In this document: in pieces, positions 36,688-43,912 of the stretch
Layout of the letters: each line of letters begins with the position of its first letter
How positions within the stretch are numbered: position 1 is the first letter of the stretch
Source of the DNA: Pseudomonas versuta
GTDB lineage: Bacteria > Pseudomonadota > Gammaproteobacteria > Pseudomonadales > Pseudomonadaceae
Length of the DNA stretch: 64,000 nt
NCBI RefSeq assembly: GCF_001294575.1
Contig: NZ_CP012676.1
Location: 2,728,001 to 2,792,000, forward strand
Reading direction: 5' to 3'
The notes under the pieces: model-generated
Database searches by the model: none
What the model saw: only the letters and a program-made list of their open reading frames with translations
What the model was told of the DNA's origin: nothing
Translations under genes and position numbers: made by a program

Positions 36688-37240
36688 CTATCCAAGTGTC
36701 GTATCGAGGAATATCATCACGGAAAACCCGAGCATCAAACCCAAGGTGGCGGGCGTTTCATGCCCGTTTCGATGAGTATCTGGAATGACTTTATGCCAAA
36801 CCACAAAAATCATCGCGCCCGAGGGAAATGGGATAGCCAAAGCGAACCTAATGGATATTCCCAATCCCATTACCGCATCTATCGGCTCCATCAAGCCCGA
36901 GACCACACCGAGCAACGCAGATTTGTGACTGACCGATGAGTCGCAGGGCTAAAGCCATAGTAAGTCCTTCGAGGAACTCCTGAATGGCTATTGCTGCCGT
37001 CTAAGACATACCTACAGTTAAATCGCCGTGCGCAAAGCTGACACCTATTGCCATGCTTTCAGGCAAATTATGCAAGGTGATAGAAAGTACAAATAGCCAG
37101 ACGCGATTAAAGCGCTGAGTTTTGGCCCCTTGCGACCGCTCTGAGAGTGCTCATGCAGGACAAAACGCTCAAAGGCCACAGCAAGCGCAGATCCTGTTGG
37201 ACATCCACGTTCTCCATATGAAAACTCATAAGAGGACTAC
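36688..37240 (-). pseudogene. ZIP-family metal transporter, decayed
   Basis: The minus strand shows consecutive ZIP pieces in several frames: FERFVLHEHSQSGRKGP, then NRVWLFVLSITLHNLPE (the HNxPE metal motif of helix IV), SMAIGVSFAHGDLTVGMS followed by an in-frame TAG, AIAIQEFLEGL (helix V), and finally an open C-terminus LLGVVSGLMEPIDAVMGLG to MIFLDTTLG. At least two frameshifts and one stop break it, and the N-terminus is missing. The start side abuts the mobile element at about 37.3 kb, so insertion or its excision may have removed the 5' part. Confidence 0.8.
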
Positions 37241-37409
37241 ACCCAAAAATAAAGGGGTTAGGTGACGTATTGTATTGTCGAGCGAGCATCTAAAGCCAAG
37301 CTGCTGCATCCACTTTTCCTGTGCGTATATAGCGTACGACGGCCCCATCAAGCAGCCGCACAAGTCATTGTAATTCCCCCTACGCCGCCAAACGCATTAC
37401 ACATCAACG

Positions 37410-38366
37410 TCAATGAGGCCTTCTCTGCTGGCCCACTCTCAGGCATCGAGCTCTCAAAGGGCTCAGTCGCAATTGCTGATCATCCTTAACCAGATAACGC
37501 ATCGCGTAGTGAACATGCGCACGGATCTCCTGATCATTACGATGGATGATACCGACCCCCAATCTCTCCTTGTACCTGTTCTTGCCCTGGTTACAGCTGT
37601 CGAAATAACCCATTCCCTTCGTAATACGCTCCCATAGCTCGCCAATCTGCCGAGCCTTAAAGATATCCCGACACACCTCAGAACCATTAAAGAAGAAAGC
37701 CGCGTGGATGTGATAGCCCCGATCTTGTCCCTGCTCAACGCTACAGATATAGCCGGTCTCATGATCAAAGATTGGATTGCGCTCACGCTCGGTGATTAAT
37801 CTGTCCAGATCGTTAAAGACGCGCTCAACACGCTGCCTGGCTTGAGACGCTTGGTGGTAATACAGATTGACCCTGACCACAACAGTACGTGCATAACGAT
37901 CCAGCACCGCATCCGTGTAATTAGCGACCCTGCCCTCCTGTTTCTTGGTCTGATAACGACGATCATCCTTCTTACGGCGATACCATTGCTCACGAGTCAA
38001 TTGACGAACCCTATCGACCAGTAGATTCATGCTGCGGTGATGGTCCAGATAGGCCGTTCGCTCGTCATTCAGACAGACAGGACCGGCAGGGCTATGCTCC
38101 AGTCCGATATGTTGACATGCCTCCCAGAACGCATGCAGGTGCTCACTGTAACGGTATTCGCAGTGATCATCGAACAGGGCCATCATTTGCTGGATGCCAT
38201 CGAAGTACCGGGAGAGCCTGGTTGGCATCATCCGCTCATCACCCGAACGTGTGTCTTTCAATCTGAATGCTGGAGTGTCGAAATGTTCGATGGATTTAAC
38301 GAGCCGTTCGATCTGGATGGAGATTTCGGATTGAGAGAGATAGGTGTAGGCGTTGCAATAGTTCAT
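37410..38366 (-). CDS. inovirus Gp2 / YagK-YfjJ-type replication protein
   Basis: A 318-residue protein of the YagK/YfjJ C-terminal (inovirus Gp2) family. The sequence carries an HUH-like metal motif, RGYHIHAAFFFNG, and further on a tyrosine motif HVHYAMRYLVKDDQ (Y-x3-Y-L-V-K), as in rolling-circle nicking enzymes. It would nick element DNA to start replication; this step is inferred. AGG lies 9 bases before ATG 38366, and the frame is open to 38417. Preceded by a 400-base AT-rich region with inverted repeats. Base composition is lower in GC than the neighbouring core genes, consistent with transfer. Confidence 0.75.
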   Translation of the reverse strand: MNYCNAYTYLSQSEISIQIERLVKSIEHFDTPAFRLKDTRSGDERMMPTRLSRYFDGIQQMMALFDDHCEYRYSEHLHAFWEACQHIGLEHSPAGPVCLNDERTAYLDHHRSMNLLVDRVRQLTREQWYRRKKDDRRYQTKKQEGRVANYTDAVLDRYARTVVVRVNLYYHQASQARQRVERVFNDLDRLITERERNPIFDHETGYICSVEQGQDRGYHIHAAFFFNGSEVCRDIFKARQIGELWERITKGMGYFDSCNQGKNRYKERLGVGIIHRNDQEIRAHVHYAMRYLVKDDQQLRLSPLRARCLRVGQQRRPH

Positions 38367-38525
38367 GGCTGTGTACCTGGTGGTTGGTTGTTCCCATACC
38401 TGATACCGTCTGTGCATTTTTAAACCGGCTAACTACTAACTTGGTAAGCAGTGATTACAGGAACTCTACTTACCTGCTGCTCGTTTACTTCCTGATCGCT
38501 GATTACTTGCTTACTGCTCATTGGT

Positions 38526-38567
38526 TACCTTCTAGGTATTATTCACAAGACTACTACCTAGAAGGTA
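38526..38567. repeat. 13-base perfect inverted repeat
   Basis: TACCTTCTAGGTA and TACCTAGAAGGTA are exact inverse copies separated by 16 bases. Each half is itself partly palindromic, which suits binding of a dimeric protein or an origin hairpin. It lies 160 bases upstream of the Gp2-type gene. Confidence 0.6.
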
Positions 38568-38705
38568 TATAACTAGATGCAGCTTCAACTCGGGTCACCG
38601 CTACCGACCAGTCAGAGCAATGAGGGCCAATATTCACAAGCCTACCGAGGAATTTGCCAAACTACCTTCTGCGAGAGTTAGCTGAGAAACAGCGATGACA
38701 CCCAC

Positions 38706-38752
38706 CCGGCATAAACACAATGACTGACAGCGAGCCGGTCATGGTGTTTATG
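38706..38752. terminator. 17-base inverted repeat after alpA
   Basis: GGCATAAACACAATGAC at 38706 and GTCATGGTGTTTATGCC at 38736-38752 pair with one mismatch, 31 bases downstream of the alpA stop. It probably folds as an alpA terminator, though T-runs are short; it could instead be a binding site. Confidence 0.45.
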
Positions 38753-38782
38753 CCCGTTAGTGCACACCATTTATGCAATAAA

Positions 38783-38971
38783 TCATTCAACTAGGTCACG
38801 CTCCTCGATCCTGGCCAGAATCCAATCGTGCACCTCTCCCTCAACCCAGCCAACGCTGCGTTCTCCCAGAGAGACTGGCTTCGGGAAGGCACCTTCGGCA
38901 ATGTACTTATAGATGGTAGACCGGCCCAGACCGGTCGAATCGATAACATCTTTTAGGCGGATGATCCTCAT
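38783..38971 (-). CDS. AlpA-family regulator
   Basis: A 62-residue excisionase/AlpA-type winged helix: MRIIRLKDVIDSTGLGRSTI, then YKYIAEGAFPKPVSLGERS and VGWVEGEVHDWI. AlpA proteins of P4-like and related elements regulate integrase expression or excision. No integrase gene is visible within the window, so its target here is unclear. GGAGC lies before the ATG. Confidence 0.85.
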   Translation of the reverse strand: MRIIRLKDVIDSTGLGRSTIYKYIAEGAFPKPVSLGERSVGWVEGEVHDWILARIEERDLVE

Positions 38972-39024
38972 GAACGGGGCTCCTCTGTTCGTTCAGAGGA
39001 TTGGCAAGACTTGTAAAAAATGAC

Positions 39025-40437
39025 CTATTTCTTCCCAGCCCTACGTTTGGGCTGAGTGAGCAACCCGAAGTCATAGCGATTTTCCAAGTAGACTTCAGAC
39101 TCCGACTTCTGCGGTCGAAGACTGACTACGCCAGGCCTCTCCTCCTCCAACCAGACAAACTCTTTTGAGCCAACCGGGGATAATCTGGCCACCATGCTGA
39201 TGACCTTGTACCCAAGATCATCAGCAGCGGGGAGCAGGCTCATATGGGCCGAAGCAAACTGAAGAAAGCTTGCCTGACCAAATCTGCTGCGAAACTCATG
39301 GGCGATATCATGGGTCAGCTTGTAGAAGTGTTCGATGATCTCAACCCATTCGGCATCAAGCCTATCTTGCTCTGATGTAGCACCCTCACCGACAACTTTC
39401 AGTACCGGCTTACGAAAATCAAGCTTGATCATTTCATAGAGTCCGTCATCCCACAGATGGGCACCCGGCAAAAGAGCCCGCCAGTGATGGGACAATAACA
39501 ATGAAGCATACCGATACAGCATAATCTGGAGCACCGAATAAACACGCGGGCGCTGCCCAACCAGAAAACGAATGACGCTAATCGGCGTCACTGGTTCCGA
39601 ATATTCAAACTGTCGTTCATACCTGATGACATCAATACGAAGATCATCCGCATGGGTATAGCTTTTATCCTCAGGATTCCAGGCCAGATGAACCATCACA
39701 GCGCAGTTCCCCTTCAGTTCAAAGCCGGGATGATTCAGATTTAAAAAATAGGTACTGCTCACCTTCGACTTCGCAAAAATTGAACTTGATACACCCGGCA
39801 CATAACGACGAATTAACCCCAGATCCATCAGTCGTCGCAGGCGATGCTTTAAGCTGGCCTCGTCGAAACCGGTCAATTTCCGTAACTCCGGCCCTCCGAG
39901 CCCGCTGACCACACCACAATGATCCGCACGAGTAAGCAATGTGGCAAACAACAACCGATTACACGCACTCAATTGCTTGCTAGCGCCGGGCGGGGCAGGT
40001 CTGCCCGTCTTGGTCACTTTCTGCCTCTCTTTATCAGTGCTCGGCTGACAGCCAGGCACCTCCATCCCGATGTGCACGCCAGAAAATAGGCATTGCAGTA
40101 GTTCACCATGAACCCCGTACACCGATCCGCTGGCTTTCAGCGTCAGCACCACCAACGGAGAGAGCGAATAGGTGATTGCCGGCCTGCCTTTACCCTCCGG
40201 TGACCCGCGCTGTCGCAACACCATGCCCAATCGAACCAAATCCCCCAAGGCGTCGCTGACCAGCTTTTGAGACAAGCGAAATTGCACAGCGAGAGCTTTA
40301 ACTTTGTAGCCCTCCGCATTGCCCGCTGCGCTCGCAGCTCCAGCCGCGAGCAGCTCAAAAACGAATCTTGTTTCTGGACTCGCACCTTCGAGCGACGCAG
40401 TAAATAGCTGAGAAAAAAGCTTCATAGGCTGGAGCAC
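39025..40437 (-). CDS. element protein of 470 aa with winged-helix-like segments
   Basis: No named family recognised. The first ~100 residues (KALAVQFRLSQKLVSDALGD, then LVRLGMVLRQRG) look like a winged helix, and a second such segment follows at about 190-230 (LRKLTGFDEASLKHRLRRL, MDLGLIRRYV). The C-terminal half is a globular domain with WRALLPGAHLWDDGLYEMI. The frame may start at the GTG (40437) or ATG 40425; neither has a strong ribosome site. It lies between alpA and the divergent MatP-like gene, and may be a replication or partition regulator of the element. Confidence 0.6.
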   Translation of the reverse strand: MLQPMKLFSQLFTASLEGASPETRFVFELLAAGAASAAGNAEGYKVKALAVQFRLSQKLVSDALGDLVRLGMVLRQRGSPEGKGRPAITYSLSPLVVLTLKASGSVYGVHGELLQCLFSGVHIGMEVPGCQPSTDKERQKVTKTGRPAPPGASKQLSACNRLLFATLLTRADHCGVVSGLGGPELRKLTGFDEASLKHRLRRLMDLGLIRRYVPGVSSSIFAKSKVSSTYFLNLNHPGFELKGNCAVMVHLAWNPEDKSYTHADDLRIDVIRYERQFEYSEPVTPISVIRFLVGQRPRVYSVLQIMLYRYASLLLSHHWRALLPGAHLWDDGLYEMIKLDFRKPVLKVVGEGATSEQDRLDAEWVEIIEHFYKLTHDIAHEFRSRFGQASFLQFASAHMSLLPAADDLGYKVISMVARLSPVGSKEFVWLEEERPGVVSLRPQKSESEVYLENRYDFGLLTQPKRRAGKK

Positions 40438-40589
40438 ACATCATTAACTAACAGTTTTTATACCCTATAATAAATATCGTATTTGTACAATAACGTTACA
40501 CATAACGCGACAGTAACATTATGATAACGTATAAAATGAATGCAGCACCTCGTGCTGTATCTCCCCCTAAAAAACGAATGGAATAACCC
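40438..40589. promoter_or_regulatory. divergent control region with repeated TAACG motifs
   Basis: Strongly AT-rich. The motif TAACG/CGTTA recurs (AATAACGTTACACATAACG, then TTATGATAACGTATAA) between 40485 and 40530. It lies between the divergent 470-aa and MatP-like genes and probably holds both promoters and binding sites for a local DNA-binding protein. Confidence 0.45.
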
Positions 40590-41261
40590 ATGACCAAAGA
40601 GAGAAGTGAGCTGAAATGGTTATCCAGAGTTGGTGGTGAGTGGAGATGGGTGCAGCAATACATAAGCAGGCATGCGGACGCGAGCATGCGCGGCGGTACA
40701 GATCGCTTTGCTCGCCGCAAGGTGGAGGGTTACGACCAAGTGGTAGTGGATATCGCCGACTTTGAGCTGACTACCGAGGGTTTAAAGTTCGTAACACGTT
40801 TAAAGAATGCGCTGAGACAACACCGATATCGCTCAGCCAGCAACGGCAGAAAGCCATGTACCTTTTCGCTCCCAAACACGACTAGAGCGAGCCTGTCTCG
40901 TCGAGCCAAGGACAACAGGGTCACGGAAACAGAAGCCATCACCCGGCTCATCGACGATACCGAATGGGCAGTGAGAAAGCACAGCGAGCGAGAGAAGACG
41001 CTCAAGACAACCCTGACACTGGAACGTATGCGCTCAGAACTCACCATAGAGGCTCTCAAAGCCCAACTTGAAGGGACCATGAAGCATTTGGAGCGATCAA
41101 CAGAGCTAGTCGTCATGTGGGAGCAAGCCATGGACAGCGAACAACCACCCTTTAACGGTGATAGGGTGAACGTAAAGCGAGAGATGGAAAAGCGACTGAA
41201 GAAAGTGAAGGCTGTGAACGCCATCATTGCCTTGAACCATGACCTGCCCAGCAGAGACTAA
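40590..41261 (+). CDS. MatP-like ribbon-helix-helix DNA-binding protein
   Basis: A 223-residue protein whose layout follows MatP, the protein that binds matS sites and organises the E. coli Ter macrodomain. N-terminal helical part: LSRVGGEWRWVQQYISRH, compare MatP ESGWKWKYLVKKH. Middle: FVTRLKNALRQHRYRSASNG. Ribbon-helix-helix: CTFSLPNTTRASLSRRAKDN, then RVTETEAITRLIDDTEWAV, compare MatP [20 protein letters not shown] and KTLSETIVQLIEDAE. A long C-terminal coiled coil follows, extended by about 70 residues relative to MatP (150 aa). Pseudomonads are not known to use MatP in their core. It may bind element or chromosomal sites; function is inferred. GGAATAA precedes the ATG. Confidence 0.7.
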   Translation: MTKERSELKWLSRVGGEWRWVQQYISRHADASMRGGTDRFARRKVEGYDQVVVDIADFELTTEGLKFVTRLKNALRQHRYRSASNGRKPCTFSLPNTTRASLSRRAKDNRVTETEAITRLIDDTEWAVRKHSEREKTLKTTLTLERMRSELTIEALKAQLEGTMKHLERSTELVVMWEQAMDSEQPPFNGDRVNVKREMEKRLKKVKAVNAIIALNHDLPSRD

Positions 41262-41515
41262 GCTGCAATGAGTGGCACAGACATAGACGGGCATGCATCT
41301 GGATGTATCGTCCCCCTCCTTTAGATTCACATGTGCTAGAAAGCGCTGTGCGCGCACTGGCAGCACCAAGACAGCAATCGACACAAGCGACGGTACTGGA
41401 GCCTGGCGCATTCGCCAGCACGGTAAAGCGCTAGATCCCGAGCCATCAAACGACACGGATAACTTTCCAAAATCCAAATGGAGGAACAAATGGGGGAACA
41501 AAATCATCAGATACG
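41262..41515. other. element-tRNA junction region
   Basis: No convincing gene. Near 41475-41503 occur two tandem copies of AAATGG(A/G)GGAACAAA, a short direct repeat adjoining the tRNA terminator; this may mark the attachment side of the element. A 78-codon frame (41293-41529) has no family resemblance. Confidence 0.4.
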
Positions 41516-41542
41516 AAAAAGCCCCGTAAAAACGGGGCTTTT
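41516..41542 (-). terminator. terminator of tRNA-Ser
   Basis: On the minus strand AAAAGCCCCG, a TTTTTA loop and CGGGGCTTTTT form a classic terminator 10 bases after the tRNA 3' end. Confidence 0.85.
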
Positions 41543-41552
41543 CAGTAGAAAA

Positions 41553-41640
41553 TGGCGGAGGCGATGGGATTCGAACTCATGGACCTGTTACAGTCGACGG
41601 TTTTCAAGACCGTTGCCTTAAACCACTCGGCCACACCTCC
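41553..41640 (-). tRNA. tRNA-Ser (UGA)
   Basis: The 88-base sequence folds as a class II tRNA: acceptor GGAGGTG pairs with CGCCTCC, discriminator G, encoded CCA; anticodon TGA in CTTGAAA; long variable arm; T loop TTCGAAT. Serine tRNA genes are frequent attachment sites for integrative elements, and here foreign-looking DNA adjoins the 3' end. Confidence 0.95.
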
Positions 41641-41763
41641 TAACGTTGTTGCGGGCGCCATAATACCTGAATGAAACACGTTGTCAAACTCTCTTGATCC
41701 CTTGTTTCAGAGCCTCTGCTATGATCTTTGCAACTTAACATTTCCAGACACAGGAGTATCGCC

Positions 41764-42435
41764 ATGCGCGAACAGGATTACTCAGTTAATAGCAACGTGC
41801 AGGCCGAACAGCTAGAGGTTAGCCGTGTCTTGCGTAACACTTACGGTCTGCTGGCTCTGACACTGGCTTTCAGCGGTGTGATGGCATACATCTCCCAGCA
41901 GATGCATGTCGGCTACCCAAACATTTTCGTTGTACTTGTCGGCTTTTACGGCCTGTTTTTCTTGACCAACAAGCTACGTGACTCGGCATGGGGCCTCGTG
42001 TCTGCCTTTGCCCTGACCGGCTTCATGGGTTTCCTGCTGGGCCCGATTCTCAACCGTTACCTGGGCATGCAGGGTGGCGCTGAAGTCGTTAGCTCTGCAT
42101 TCGCCATGACGGCGCTGGTTTTCGGCGGTCTTTCGGCCTATGTGCTGATCACACGCAAGGACATGAGCTTCCTGGGTGGCTTCATCACTGCTGGCTTCTT
42201 TGTTCTGCTGGGCGCAACACTGGCGAGCTTCTTCTTCCAGATCAGCGGCCTGCAACTGGCTATCAGCGCCGGTTTCGTTCTGTTTTCTTCGGTCTGCATC
42301 TTGTTCCAGACCAGCGCCATCATTCAGGGCGGCGAGCGTAACTACATCATGGCGACCATTAGCCTGTATGTATCGATCTACAACCTGTTCATCAGCCTGC
42401 TGCAAATCTTCGGCATCATGAGCCGCGATGACTGA
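41764..42435 (+). CDS. Bax inhibitor-1/YccA family membrane protein
   Basis: A 223-residue inner-membrane protein with seven hydrophobic helices and the family motifs LRNTYGLLALTLAFSG and YVSIYNLFISLLQIFG. Relatives in E. coli (YccA) interact with FtsH; human counterparts regulate calcium and apoptosis. ACAGGAGT lies before the ATG. In pseudomonads this gene normally sits between tRNA-Ser and tusD, as here, marking the boundary of core DNA. Confidence 0.92.
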   Translation: MREQDYSVNSNVQAEQLEVSRVLRNTYGLLALTLAFSGVMAYISQQMHVGYPNIFVVLVGFYGLFFLTNKLRDSAWGLVSAFALTGFMGFLLGPILNRYLGMQGGAEVVSSAFAMTALVFGGLSAYVLITRKDMSFLGGFITAGFFVLLGATLASFFFQISGLQLAISAGFVLFSSVCILFQTSAIIQGGERNYIMATISLYVSIYNLFISLLQIFGIMSRDD

Positions 42436-42453
42436 TTAACAGCCGCTGCACAT

Positions 42454-42477
42454 AAGCCCGCCTCGGCGGGCTTTTTA
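42454..42477 (+). terminator. terminator after the Bax-inhibitor gene
   Basis: AAGCCCGC, CTCG loop and GCGGGCTTTTTATT; typical rho-independent terminator 18 bases after the stop. Confidence 0.88.
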
Positions 42478-42545
42478 TTGCCTGCAGCAAGCATCTTTAG
42501 GCGTCTGGCTTTATCATTGCGTCAGATTTGCCGACAGAGCACACC

Positions 42546-42938
42546 ATGAAATTTGCCATCGCCCTATATTCAGCAGCCCATGCGCCCTCCTCCCGCCGAG
42601 CACTGCGTTTTGCCGAAGCAGTGTTGGCGGGCGGCCATGAAATTGTCCGGTTGTTTTTTTATCAAGACGGCGTCCACAGCGCTTCGAGCAACATCGTGAC
42701 GCCTCAGGACGAACAAGACCTCCCACAGCAATGGGCGACCTTTGTCAGTAACAATCAACTCGATGGTGTGGTGTGCATTGCAGCAGCCCTGCGTCGCGGG
42801 GTGCTGAATGAGGATGAAGCTGCGCGATACCAACGCCCGGCGGTCAATTTACAAGCGCCGTGGGAGCTGTCTGGTCTGGGGCAGTTACATGATGCGATTC
42901 AATCGGCTGATCGACTGATCTGCTTCGGAGGCCATTGA
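42546..42938 (+). CDS. tusD: TusD, sulfurtransferase subunit
   Basis: A 130-residue DsrE-like protein. The active cysteine lies in DGVVCIAAALRRG. TusBCD receives sulfur from TusA and passes it to TusE for 2-thiolation of U34 in tRNA for Glu, Gln and Lys by MnmA. Upstream frames to 42528 are not needed. First gene of a tight tusDCBE operon. Confidence 0.93.
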   Translation: MKFAIALYSAAHAPSSRRALRFAEAVLAGGHEIVRLFFYQDGVHSASSNIVTPQDEQDLPQQWATFVSNNQLDGVVCIAAALRRGVLNEDEAARYQRPAVNLQAPWELSGLGQLHDAIQSADRLICFGGH

Positions 42939-42939
42939 T

Positions 42940-43302
42940 ATGCCTAAGTCGCTATTAATCATTAGCCGCCAGGCACCCTGGTCCGGCCTCAGCGCTAAAG
43001 AAGCACTGGATATCGTGCTGGCAGGCGGAGCATTCGACTTGCCGATCGGCCTGCTGTTTATGGATGACGGCGTATTTCAGCTTGTACCGGATCAAAAGGC
43101 CGTAGCCGTCCAGCAAAAGAACCTCACAGCCAATCTACAGGCCTTGTCCCTGTTCGGTGTAGAGGATCTGTTTGCTTGCAGCCACAGTTTGTCCGTTCGC
43201 GGCATCGCGCCCGCGGGGCTTGCCGTTGATGACGCACAGCCGCTGTCGGCAGAAGAAATCCGTACACTTCTTGACCGTTATGACCAAGTGATAACTCTCT
43301 GA
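42940..43302 (+). CDS. tusC: TusC, sulfur relay subunit
   Basis: A 120-residue DsrF-like protein: LIISRQAPWSGLSAKEALDI and FDLPIGLLFMDDGVFQL. It forms the TusBCD heterohexamer with TusD and TusB. It starts one base after tusD and shares TGATG with tusB. Confidence 0.93.
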   Translation: MPKSLLIISRQAPWSGLSAKEALDIVLAGGAFDLPIGLLFMDDGVFQLVPDQKAVAVQQKNLTANLQALSLFGVEDLFACSHSLSVRGIAPAGLAVDDAQPLSAEEIRTLLDRYDQVITL

Positions 43303-43580
43303 TGTCGACCTTACACGTTCTGAGTCATTCGCCTTTTTCAGACACACGCCTGGGTAGCTGCTTACGCATTCTGGGCAGCAGTGACGCATTGCTGCTCTGT
43401 GGCGATGCGGTATATGCCCTGCAGCAGCAAAGCAGCACACTTGAAGAAAAGACCGTCTTTGCTCTCGAAGAAGACCTGCAGGCGCGCAATATCGAGTGTC
43501 CGCAGTGGGCGACTCCGGTTGACTACCCGGCCTTCGTCGATCTGTCGATCCGGTACGACAAGGTCAATAGCTGGCTATGA
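43302..43580 (+). CDS. tusB: TusB, sulfur relay subunit
   Basis: A 92-residue DsrH-like protein (MSTLHVLSHSPFSDTRLGSC; LLLCGDAVYAL). Structural subunit of TusBCD. It overlaps tusC (TGATG) and tusE by 4 bases (ATGA). Confidence 0.92.
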   Translation: MSTLHVLSHSPFSDTRLGSCLRILGSSDALLLCGDAVYALQQQSSTLEEKTVFALEEDLQARNIECPQWATPVDYPAFVDLSIRYDKVNSWL

Positions 43581-43912
43581 ACGCACTCACCCTCGACGGT
43601 AAAAATGTCCCGCTGGATAAAGACGGTTATCTGCTCGATCTGAACGATTGGTCTGTAGACGTCGCTCAGGCGCTGGCCGAGCAGGCAGGCATAGAACTAA
43701 GCCCCGAGCACTGGGAAATTCTTGATCTGCTGCGCGACTTTTATCAGGAGTTCCAGCTGTCTCCCGCGACCCGCCCGCTGATCAAATACACCGCACTCAA
43801 GCTGGGGGTTGATAAAGGCAACAGCCTGCATCTCAATCGCCTGTTCAATGGCACCCCCGCCAAACTCGCCGCCAAGCTGGCGGGCCTGCCAAAGCCGACT
43901 AACTGCCTATGA
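43577..43912 (+). CDS. tusE: TusE, DsrC-like sulfur carrier
   Basis: A 111-residue protein with the DsrC fold (LDKDGYLLDLNDWSVDVA; LDLLRDFYQEFQLSPATR) and the expected penultimate cysteine (Cys110 in PTNCL) that carries persulfide to MnmA. It overlaps the next gene by 4 bases. Confidence 0.93.
   Translation: MNALTLDGKNVPLDKDGYLLDLNDWSVDVAQALAEQAGIELSPEHWEILDLLRDFYQEFQLSPATRPLIKYTALKLGVDKGNSLHLNRLFNGTPAKLAAKLAGLPKPTNCL

Larger units (their letters stand above)
38367..38782. other. 416-base AT-rich intergenic region of the element
   Basis: It contains two long inverted repeats (38526-38567 and 38706-38752, listed) and several related ATTAC/GTAA runs between 38440 and 38520. This is the best candidate for control or replication signals of the element. 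No gene seen. Confidence 0.5.

Noticed and set aside
41553..41640. Second copy of the tRNA-Ser 3' end as the left attachment site
   Set aside because: I looked for GCGATGGGATTCGAACTC near 36.8-37.5 kb and saw only weak similarity (GAAATGGGATAGCC near 36825), too short to claim.
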